From Klebsormidium nitens (Eukaryota > Streptophyta > Klebsormidiophyceae > Klebsormidiales > Klebsormidiaceae), in contig DF236951.1 of the NCBI GenBank assembly GCA_000708835.1, forward strand, positions 434,101 to 498,100: a stretch of DNA of 64,000 bases, given 5' to 3'. Each line of letters begins with the position of its first letter. Position 1 is the first letter of the stretch. The position numbers and the translations under genes are program-made. The notes beneath the pieces were generated by a model. That model did not search any database, was not told where the DNA came from, and worked only from the letters and a program-made list of their open reading frames with translations. Of the stretch, positions 44,428-56,000 are shown piece after piece.

Positions 44428-46887
44428 CGTCAGGTCGGGGTCAGATGGTGACTTTGCAAAGAAAGAGCAAGCTCGCGTAGGAACAGGGAGAGGTATGAGT
44501 TGTCCGCACGAGAAGGACGCCTCCGCTAAGCTCGTGTGAGCTGCAAGAAGCCGTCAGCTATTTTCACGTTGCAACAGAGTCCGTCTACTAGTCTCTAGCA
44601 TGTTTTTGGGAATAAACGCACCTAGCTTATACTGAGGTACTTTAACCGGCCGGGCTGCTCTGCCCCCCGAGCTTATACAGCATGTGTAGACACGTAGCTG
44701 AATAAGTCTTTTGGAGGAAGAGTCTGAATAGTCCTGTTCAAATGTAATATGGGCTCCTTGCTCCTTCGATATTGGTGATTCACAGAGAATAGCGTTTTGT
44801 CGTCTCACAATACGATGTGATACGGTGTCATTTGTTACCGTGAAGCGAACGAAGAGGATGTGCGGCACTGACGCGCTTATTGTTTCAAGTGGGCTTGAGT
44901 TGCACGGTGGACTCAGCGCCGGCACAAGTCACTTTCTGGCGGATCCGGTCGACCTGGAGCGTCTTTGAAGGCTAGAACATGGCATTGGTTTATCTGCTGC
45001 GCAGTTGAATTTTGTTAACAGTGTTCAAAACTAAGGGCATGGCCCGGCGTACTAACCTTCGAATCCTGCATGGGCCGCGCTTCGTTTGTTCCTTAGGACC
45101 GGATGCATCAGTTTGTTGCAACCAGACTCACGCACCTACATGAAACGTGGCAGCCGGTTTGAGCATCAATCCGATCTTTCTTTGTACGTACGAGCACATT
45201 AAGTTTGTCGTTGTTCTTGCTATGTTATATGTTTCGTGCCACCATGTGGGATTTACGTGAGGGTGGCACAAACACACGAAAATGTTGGAATCGACGATGC
45301 ATAGCACAAGAGCCTGGCATCCTCGGCGCATGCGCAACTTCCCCATTCCTCTCAAACCACGGAGATTCACGGGACGCGACGGTCATGAACCCAGCCTTTG
45401 CATAGACGTTATATGCATGTTGCTGATTCCAACCACAGGCCGCCTCGCCGATGGCCAGGCGTGGATCGGACCTCTGCATGCAACCTTGGGACCCTTGAAT
45501 AATTATGTTCGCTGCCGCAGTGCATTAAACTTTCCATTCATACGAATCGGGCCAAGTTGTCCATTTGCTTTGTCGGCTGAGATCTGATCACGATCGTTAC
45601 GATGCGGCAACTCCTGTGGTTCAATAAGGCCGCTCTGAACTCAAGCCGTTATCCGATCTGAATTTAGAGCGATTTAGAAACAGAACTCTGTACGGAAGCG
45701 GGTTACTGTGCACGTACGTATGGTTAAGTTGGCCTTAGTCTTGATTCGGGCACGCATGGTTTATGATACAGTCATTCTGATAGTTTTACATTTCCTTAGT
45801 ATAACTCACGTGTCAATTGGGTAAAATACATATATTCAATTGGATTAGTGCGAAACCAACAAAGGGCATCAAATCGTATCTGCTCCTGACTTTCGGGGTC
45901 GGTCAATCAAACAACACCCCCTTAGGTCCTGTTGGAGCCCCGCTTCTGTCGTATAAGAATCCAAGTCACGTACACTCATAAGGCAGTGCTGCCATTCAAA
46001 GCCACTCCAGCCAGTCCCCGCCGAAGCCCCTTTGCTGCGAGGAAAAAATAACGCTTCACTAAATAGCTGCTGGCGGCCAGAATCAGCACAAAGAATCTGC
46101 GCAAAACGATCATCGGCCGATCAAGCCGCATCAGATCAGAGCCGGGCAGACGGATGTACTCCGAAGCGAAGAACGATATGTATGCCAACGTCTGCTGAAA
46201 TTCAGTCGGTCCTAAAAACGACATACTGTTTGCGCTTCGAAGGAGTCAAGAATTTGACGCTGACATACGAGCAGTCAGGGACCTCGGATTACTTTTGCCA
46301 AAAGAGTAGAGAAGCTGACAGACACTATGTGTTCTCGTTTGCTAACTTGAGCGTTTGAATGGTGCTCAACACCGGATCTTGATCAGCTTTTGCGGAAGAA
46401 TGAAGTGAACACTGAAAACAAACCTAAAGCAGCATGAACATTAGTATCCAGCTTCGACGACTTGGTTTTAAAGTGGTCAGGTTGAACCCGCACGAAGGCA
46501 AGGTTTCAAGCCCACTCGAGAAAGTACCCAGAAGGCGCTTCTTATCAGGCAGACTCTTGCAGTCGGGCCGCCCACGTTAAACACGCCCGAAAAGCTTATT
46601 AAGGGATCTGGGCCTGAGATCGTTATGCTGAAACCCGGAACTCCCAAGTCGCCGAGTTGGCTAATCCACCTCAGGCAGGGGGCCTGCCGCCTAACTTCTC
46701 AGCCCCCCACAACTCTCGCGAACTGAGTGCCGTCGCAGCAAAACGGAAAATCGAATGCACACGGGCATTGCTTAGCTTGGCTTCCTTTTGAGCTCAATCC
46801 GGGTGATGAAAAGCCTTCTCTCGAATCCGCATTGAGTTTGACGGTGAACTCTCACCCTGAAAGGAACTCCAAGCGCTCAGGGCAGCG
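44428..46887. other. convergent intergenic spacer (cNMP-binding / Cys-rich gene)
   Basis: This 2.5 kb between convergent stop codons holds 3' UTRs and otherwise AT-richer sequence. A minus-strand frame at 45976-46224 has a hydrophobic stretch but no support as a gene. No module of the neighbouring Cys-rich gene is seen here. Confidence 0.5.
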
Positions 46888-47018
46888 CTAGCACGCCGCC
46901 TTGCACGTGCCGCTGCAACACAGCTTCCGGTCGGCCGGGCAGCGGAGTCCGTTGAAGTCGTTGCAGTTGGGGCACACCTGGTTGCCGGTGTGATTGACCG
47001 GCTTGTTCGTGCACTTGC
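46888..47018 (-). repeat. terminal, truncated Cys module O
   Basis: The last exon encodes CTNKPVNHTGNQVCPNCNDF, LRCPADRKLCCSG and TCKAAC, then TAG. It stops after eight Cys, so the mature protein ends with a short module. Confidence 0.82.
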
Positions 47019-50000
47019 CTGCAATGTGCACCGTTGGATTGCGTTCAAAGAAAAGCAGGTTCAAATAGTCCACATTTAAGTGACCGTTCCCACCAGGGGC
47101 GATGACAGTCCCTTGCTGGATCGGCACCGTTTTACTGAGGTCAGCTTACTGTGCATACTATCGAAACCACTTCAAATTTCTCAGCGTCGCGTTTTACCGA
47201 GTGTTGTCACTGTCATGACGCCTCCGCTGCTAGCAGACAGTCGCCAGGAAACTTCGAAAGAGCATCTGCGGAACTCCGACCATTCAGAACGCGAATTTCT
47301 GACATGGGCAAAGAAGTGACTGGGTGATAGGCTGGACGTGTACGGGTACCGCACCCCGCTGGATTTGAAGTTAGCACGTTAGTCCCGTAACCCAGAATTA
47401 CTGAGTGGAGCCACACCTTAGAACAAGGCCAACCACTTACCGATGTTGCCGCTGTTCTCCTCAGTGCAGCAGAAACCGGTGGGGCAGTCACTGGCATACC
47501 GGCAGTTGCAATCACCGGTGTTTGCTGCGCAGTCTCCCAGCGGACAGCGCATGCTCTTGCCAGCGGGGCAGCTCGCGCCGTTGAAGTCGTAGTTACAGTC
47601 CTGACACACTTGTGTCCCGTTTGCCAGGACGGGCGTACTGGTGCAGACGCCTGCATCGACAAGTCTCTCATTTAGGCCGGTGTTGTATCAGACCGCTCCC
47701 CAAGGCTGAAAGCAACTCAAGCACGAAACCCGAACTCAAAATGCTCCGCACCGTGCCCACTATAGAACCCCAAATCAAACGACCCCAACCGTCCCCAAGG
47801 CACTGATCCCACTTAATACAGTCGAAAGTCAACGTAGAATTGATACTACGTTGCCTGCATTTAAGGGCGCAGAACCTATAATGGTGATCCGTACCAACTC
47901 AGCATTTAGCAATCATATCATTGCGGGATCTAAAATTCAAATAATGAGCTTTTATCCTACCTCCCTGAGGAGCTGTTGGGACGAAACATGCTAAATCGCC
48001 GAGAGAAAGCGATAGCAGTTTCCATTATATTGCGGGCCAGTCTCGATGGTCTTGAAGGGCCCTCCTAAGATTCTCGGTTTGTACACTGAGTAAACGATTT
48101 GAAAGTTGCTTATCCCAAAATGGGGCCCCAAAATATCAATTCCAAAACGCAGTTAAACATCGAAGGGAGCGCAAGAGCTGGAGGGCTGGCACCCTACCAA
48201 AGTCGCCGGTTCCCCGGGCCGTGCAACAATAGCCGGGGCGACAGTCTCCATTATACTGACACTTGCAAGCGCCATCACTCGTGGCGCAGTCCCCAAAACC
48301 GTAATCGCAGCACACCGGCTTGGATGCCGGGCAAGCGGCGCCGTTGAAGTCGTAGCAGGCCGGACAGATTTGCGTCCCGTTGGTAAGGACGGGCGTGTTT
48401 GTGCAGACGCCTGCATCAGCGTCTGGGCTCATGAGCCTTTCGAGGTAAGCACACGCCAGTATCGGATGCGTTCCAAAGTGCGCATTCGACCAAGACTCCG
48501 GTTTGATTCTGCAATGGGCCGCCGATCCGACTCGTCTACAAAAGATGTTTTCTTTGGCAATCAAACATCTTGTATCGAGACAGCTTAATTCTACCCAGAT
48601 TCCAATCTGGCAAAATCGACCGTCCCTGCTTGGAGGCTCGATCCCTTTCTCTTGAGGGGCTGATGCAAGACATAAGGGAAACTTCGAGAGAGTCGCTAGA
48701 GTCCCAGTCATTTGATTGCACGCCAGCCTCGTTGGTAGTGAAAGGCGCTTCTAAACCCTTTCAGCCTTTTCTTCAGCAAGCGTCCAGAAAGATCGAAGCC
48801 CAAGATTTCACAACTATGTTCAAACATCTGAGGTCCGGATGGATTGCCTACCGAATTTGTCGCTGTATTCCTCAGTGCAGCAGTAGCCGGAGGGGCAGTC
48901 AGCGGCCCAATAGCACTTGCACGCGCTCTTACTGGCGGCGCACTCCCCGTAACCGGGGCAGCACACCGGCTTGGATGCGGGGCAAGCGGCGCCGTTGAAG
49001 TACTTGCAGGTTGGACAGACTTGCGTTCCATTCGTAAGGACGGGCGTGTTTGTGCAGACGCCTGCATGCATCAGCAGCTAGGATCATGAATCTTTTAAGA
49101 TAACCATCCAACAATGTTCGGAGCGTTTTGAACGCGCGCGTCGACTTAATTGATGTTTGTAACATCCGGAATGGGCTCCGAAAATGACTCGTTCAAGAAA
49201 GAGACTGCTCCCGGGTAATCCAATATAGTCAGCCTGGTCAACTCAGTCAGTCCTTTGTCAGTCAGTTTGGCAAAAGCATCATCCGCCGTGCTCAAGGAGG
49301 CTTGGCTCTGTCCTTTGAGGGGCTGATGCTGGACAGAAGCTGGTTGAAGGAGAGTAGCGAAGAGGTTTCATGTGATTGCACAGTAATTCGTTTGGTCGTG
49401 AAGGGCGCTTCTGAAACCTCTCCGGCTTTGGAAATGATCAGCATGCAACCGAAAGTACACGAACCCACCGTTCCAATATGAAGCGCTAGAGGCCAACTAA
49501 CCTTGCCTTGTTCAAAGGGCTAAACCCAAAAGAAAAGAAGCGCACAAGGATGGACTACCCACCAAAGTTGCCGCTATCTTCCTCCGTGCAGCAGTAGCCG
49601 GAGGGGCAATCACCAGCCGACTGGCACTTGCAAGCGCTCTTACTGGCAGCTTCCCCATAACCGGGACAACAAACCGGTTTGGATGTGGGGCACGCGGCGC
49701 CGTGGAAGTCGTAGCACGTTGGACAAACTTGCGTCCCGTTGGTAAGGACGGGCGTGTTTGTACAGACGCCTGCATCAGCGGTTGGGCTTCGAGGTAAGCA
49801 GACAAAACTGTTTGGTGCGATTCAAATGTGCGCGGGCAACCCGGGTTAAACCTCTGACGTTTGCCAAAGGGCCCCTGAAAACGACTCGTTCGAGTCAAGC
49901 GTTCTCCTAGGTGTTCCAACCTGGCTAACGAACCGTTTTGATCGCTCTATCAATCAAAGTTGGCATAAGCATCCGGGTTGTTGTTTGTCTCCTAAGGCGC

Positions 50001-53000
50001 TGATTTGGACACATCTAAGTGCGCGCCAGCGTCGCCTGGTGTGAAGGGCGCTTACAAACTCAGTGCTACCAGGATACACGAAGTGGCTTTCAAGTACGAG
50101 GCCCTAGAGTCCCACAGCCTTGTTCGAGAAGCTAAGACCGGAATAAAAGAAGCGCAAGAGGATGGGTTGCCTACCAAAGTTGTCGCTATACTCCTCAGTG
50201 CAGCAGAACCCGGAGGGGCAGTCAGTGGGCGACTTGCACTTGCACGCGCTCGTACTGGCAGCGCATTCCCCGAAACCGGAGCTGCAGCACACCGGCTTGG
50301 ATGCGGGGCAAGCGGCGCCATTGAAGTCGCCGCAGGTTGGACAGACCTGCGTCCCATTGCTGAGGACGGGCGTGTTTGTGCAGACGCCTGCATCAGCGGT
50401 TGGCTCATGAAGCTTCTGAAGTATCAGTGAAAGTGTTTGGTATGTTTGAATGTTCGCAGGCAACCTTATTGAGCTGACAAACGTCTGGCAGTGGGCTTTG
50501 AAAACGGCTCGTCCGAAAAGAACAATTCCTACCGTAGGTGTTTCAACCAGGTCAGCATCTAAATTGCGCGCCAGACGGTCAATCAAATGGCCGTGAAAGG
50601 GGCTTGTGAACTCCCACCACTTTTGAATCATCAGATAAGCTAAGACACAGAACTTGACACGGCTATCCAATATGAGCCCCCCGGATCCCACAGCTTTCTT
50701 TGAAAGGCTGAAACGGAAGTAAGGAACGCCGGAGGTCACTTCTTTCTTCAAAGCCCCCGGAAGAAGTTGGCAAACTCCAAACATATTTCTTCACGAACAG
50801 ACTCCTGGACCCCCACAATGACCCACAACGATGAAGATTGCTTTCATGCGAAGGATTCTTGTAACCTTGATCTGATGAGAAGGTAAGTGTGCCAAATGAA
50901 CTGCGGAATTTTGCAAGCGTGGTCTTTTCTGATCCACCCCAAATGTACTCTGAAATTAGTTTCCTTGAGTTTCGATTTCGGTGTCTAGTAATCTCTTGAA
51001 CATTGTCCTGCCGTTCGTAGGTACCTGTTACAACACGCCGATCCTCGCAAACGGCACACAGATCTGCCCGGAATGGAGAAGAGAACGGGACCCGAGAATA
51101 CGAGTTTCGCGCAATTGGGCCGCCGATGATCACAAGTTTTTGGTCTACAAGGTCATCAGCATGTTCGGCAGCATTTTCGGCAGGCCAGCCAGACTCAAAG
51201 CTCTTCGAAGCCAGAAACTTGAAGTACGTTTGGCATTTAACGGGGGTGTAATCTAACTCACCAGGCGTGTTATCGTACTCGTGGCTGCAGCAGTACTTTG
51301 ACGGGCAGTCACCGGCGTAGGAACAGGGGCAGGAGGGTGCCGACTCGACGCACTGCCCCAATGCGCAGCACGCTGGTTTGTTGGCGGGGCAAGTCAGCAC
51401 ATCCCAATAGTTGCAGTCCGGACAGACCTGATTGCCACTGCTGTTGAAGGGGTTGTTTGTGCACTTCCCTGGAAGGACACGCTTCTCTTAGAACTGGCAT
51501 GTCGGACCGAGCCCAAGACAATGCAAGTAAGGAGACTCGTATGAAAGCAGTGTCGATTGTTCGAAGACACCACCTCAAGGGGGAAAACGACAAGTCTGGA
51601 ATCATACACGAAGCCCTTTGAGGCTTGGATCTGGGTGGACTGGTCTGTTGTTGGTGCGTTCATAACGAAAATCTGATAGTGCGCACACAAGACGTTGTCG
51701 TAGCACCCATCCATAGCGTTTTCTTGAGATAGCAGCTTAGGATTGCAGGTCACTGTATGCTTGGAACAAACGGCAACCATGTTTACTCGTAGAGTATACC
51801 AGGATTGGGTTCCATCCTTTCAAGTTTGATTGGCGGCACTGAGTTGCAAGTACGGATCCAAAGTGTACAAAAGGACAACCAGACACCCACTTGCAAACGC
51901 AGCTTGACCGTCGCGTCATCAAGTTGATGGCTCAACACAATCACAACCGACATTCAAATCTTACTTCTGATCGGACTCGCCGGACTTAATCCACATTACA
52001 ACGACCCACCTGTTTTGCCGGAATACTCTTCCGTGCAACAAAAGCCGGAGGGGCATTCGTAAGAAAATCGGCAGGTGCACCCGGCGTTGTTTGCCGCGCA
52101 CAGCCCGCTTGGACAGCACACCTTCTTGCTAGCCGGGCAGCTGAGCCCGTTGAACTGGTTGCAATTTGGGCACTCCGTTGCTGAAGAAGCCCGTGCTCGA
52201 GCAGTATCCTGGACAAGAAAGTCGGATGTTAATTGCGCGCATGACAACCAGATACAAATTGTGAGGAACCCTGGAGTCCCAGTTCGCGCACAGAGGGAGT
52301 GCTAAGGGCTCTTATATCTTGCACGCATTATAGCAATTGAGCAGAGTAGGTTTTCATCTTCTAAGGAGGAAACTTCGAAAGTAGCGATTTCGTTGACCAC
52401 GGGTATGTTACGTTTTTCCGATAAGAACCGAGGACAACGACGCACTTTAGAAACGTCGTGACGGTGCCTTTCTTCAGCTGAAGGAATAGTACGCTCCTCC
52501 TCAAGCAGAGCTGATTACGCATACAAACACAATCAGGATGATGGCCAAGGATACAAGTTCTTGCGGCAAAGGGGCGGCTTTGGCTTAGTACGGACAAACT
52601 GAGCGGACAAGGAGCGTAGAAAGGAGTCCGTCCATTCTAGTATAACGTGGCTACTCGACCTTGCTTGAAATGACACGAACAGACACCTCTACACCTTGAT
52701 AGACATGTCAAGCCTAGGCCGAATTCCCTCCAATATATGCAGATGACTCCCGTAAGAGACGCTCACCGAGTTTGCCACTATTTTGTTCGGTGCAGCAACC
52801 TTTGTTCACGCCGCAGTCCGAGGACGATCTGCACCTCTTCAAAGGAGGTGGAGGTGGGGCCTGGCGCGCGGGGGGGGGATTTGGGGTATGGAGAACCGCG
52901 GGTGGAGGATTCAGCTGGGGGGGTGGTGGGGAGTTTTTGATTGAAACTGGTGGGGGAGGCACGGGGCTCCGAGGTGGTGGGCGCCGAATAGAAGGGGGCG

Positions 53001-56000
53001 GGTTTGCTTTGACGGGTGGAGGTTGTGTGAGCACTGCTTTTGGCGGGGGGAGAACGCTGCGCGGGGGAGGGTTCAGCAGTGGGGGCGGGCTTTTGGTTTG
53101 GGGAGGCGGGTTTGCTTTGACGGGCGGAGGTTGTGTGAGCGCGGCTTTTGGCGGAGGAGGGGCGCCGCGGGGGGGAGGGTTGAGCGGCGGGGTGGGGTTT
53201 ATAATCTTGCTTGGCGGGCTAGCTTGCGGTGGGGGAGGTTGAGAGAGCGCGATTTTGGGAGGAGGGGGACCGCTTAGAGGGGGAGGATTGCGAGGTGGGG
53301 GTGGGTTTTTAGACGGTGTTGGGGGAGAGGAAGAAGGCACGGGGCTCAAAGGGGGGGCCATTGTCGGACTGTTCGTGCACTTCCCTGCGTTCACACCATT
53401 GACATCTCAGTTGAAGCAAGACAAAGTACCAACCGTGAGGACTTATTTTTCCAAGGCGATGCTGACTTTTGATTTAACACCGTTTCAAGTAATCGAATCA
53501 CTTTGCATAGAGTCACGAGCACTCCGTTCCTTGAGTTGCATCTTACTGAGACTTTTCCTATCATAAGCCTTCCCTGATGGCAAAAACGAACAGCGGGAGA
53601 ATCCAGCTTTGATGCAATCTGGAATGCGTTTTTAACGAGGATGGAAAATGTAATTAGGCGGTCAACCGGGACGGTACGGGTATCCGCAACCGTTTGGCTT
53701 TCAAGTCGGCGAGTTCCAGTATTCCAGCAACTCCAGAAATTGCTCGCAGAAGCCACACCTGATGACACGGCCATTCGCTTACCGATGTTGCCGCTGTTCT
53801 CCTCAGTGCAGAAAAAACTGGGCGGGCAGTCACTGGCATAGCGACAGTTGCAGCCGCTGGTGTTTGCCGCGCAGTCTCCCAACGGACAGCACATGCTCTT
53901 GCCAGCGGGGCAGCTCGTGTAGATGCAATCATGACACACTTGTGTCCCGTTTGCCAGGACGGGCGTGTTGGTGCAGACGCCTGCATAAAACAATCTCTCG
54001 ATTAGGCCTGTTTTGAGATAGATTGGTCCCCCGGGCTGAAACAACTCAAGCACAAAACCGGGATTTGAGATGCCCCGCACCGTACCCACTATAGAACCCC
54101 AAGTCAATTAACCCCAACCGTCCCCGAGGCACTAATTCAATTCAATTCAGCCGAGAGCCCCTGAGCTCGTAGAATTGATACAACGTTGCCTGCATGAAAG
54201 GGCGCTAAACCTAATCTGGTTGATCCGCAATCAATCTTATCAGTAGGGGATCTGAACTTTTGAGTAACGAGCTTTCAATCCTTCCTCCCGGAGGCGCTGC
54301 TAGGACGAAACGAAACATGCGGAATAGCTAAAGAAAGCGGCTGCAGTCCCGTCGAATTGCGGGCCAGTCTCAATGGGCTTGAAAGGCCCTCCTAAGATGC
54401 TTCGTTTGTACAATCAGTCAGCGATTGGAAAGAGGCCTACTCACTCTGGAGCCCGAGAATCTTAGCTTTGAGCAACTGAAAATGAAAGGGAGCGCAAGAG
54501 AGTTGGCAGCCTACCAAAGTCGCCGTCCCCAAGGGCCGTGCAACAGTAGCCGGGGGACAGTCTCCGCCATACTGGCACTTGCAAGCGCTGTCACTTGTGG
54601 CGCAGTCCCCGAAACCGTACTTGCAGCACACCGCCTTGGATGAGGGGCAAGCAGCACCATTGAAAGTAGCAGAGTAGCAGGCCGGACAGACTTGCGTGCC
54701 GTTGGTAAGGACGGGCGTGTCTGTGCAGACGCCTGCACCAGTGGCTACGCTCGATCATGAATCTTGTGGATTGAGCACACGACATGCTCGATGCGTTTTG
54801 AACGTGCGCAACCATCCAGACTCGGCCAGCTCCATAAGTTAACTGCCACAACGGCGCAAGTAGCCGACTCGTCTACGAAGGTTTTCTTTTTCGCCTCATC
54901 TCGTATTGGGTTCGCCTATTACTATCAAGAATCCAATTTTGCAAAATTATCCTGCCCTGCTTGGAGGCTCGATTCTTCCCTCTTGAGGCGCGCCCTAATG
55001 CTGGACTGCTTTAACGAAAATTCAGGAAGAGATACTATCTAGAGTCTAAAGCATCTGATTGCGCGCCAGCCTAATTGCTAGTGATTAAGGGCGCCTTCAC
55101 ACCCTCTCAGCCTTCGCACTCCGCATGCGATCAGAAACATCAAAATTCATCTTACAGAAAGAAGACTCCGAATCCCAGAACCATGTTCAAAATTTCAAAA
55201 GTTTGAATAAAAGGAGCGCAAGAGGATTTGTTGCCTACCAAAGTTGCCGCTTTGTTCTTCTGTGCAACAGGAGCCGGAGGGGCAGTCACTGGCCGAATAG
55301 CACTTGAATGCGCTCTTACTGGGCGCAGCACACTCCCCATAAGCGGAGCAGCACACCGGCTTGGATGCGGGGCAAGCGGCACCGTTAAGGTCGGTGCAAA
55401 ACGGACAGATTTGGGCTCCGGTGCCAGGGTCGACGGGCGATTGGGTGCATTTGCCTGTGAAAAGGAACACTCCGTTTCGCAAAACTCTTGACGGTTCCAC
55501 TTTTAGCAAATGGCCTGCGCTGCAGGCGCCTGATGGCTTGCAATGAACCAGTTCATCTGAAACGGCCAGTATAAATGTCCAAACGTGCAATCCAACGTGG
55601 TAGGAGTACTGATCAGTACTGAATCCTATCGCAACATTCAGTATTCGATGGCGCGTCAAAACGGACGGAACAACGCGAACTCCGTTTATTTTCCCCCTTA
55701 AGAACGAGGACGTGCTCAATGATCATCGGCCTAAGTGCGCTAACCGGACGGAGATCGAGATCCGGCGATCCTGTTGGGCAGGAGGCAAAAATGGCGCTAA
55801 ACGTCTGAGATCTTAAGCATTCCTCTTATTTTTCCTTTCGTCAAGCTACTTCGCCGCAGACAGATTCTTACATAAAATGCAGAGGATCATCGGCCTTCAG
55901 TTTGAAGGTCAACTCCATGGTCCAATTCAATCTTTCGAACATGCCCTGATTATGGAAGCTTCAAACGGTATTCACATCTCAACATCTTCTAAACTCCAAT

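Noticed and set aside
45976-46224. 82-aa minus-strand frame with a hydrophobic stretch
   Set aside because: A possible small membrane protein, but one short frame in an intergenic region with no homologue that I recognise is expected by chance.
52772-53277. Gly-rich plus-strand frames opposite the Pro-rich exon
   Set aside because: Gly-rich frames are the necessary complement of CCN-rich proline codons. The minus strand has the signal peptide, splice sites and paralogue support.
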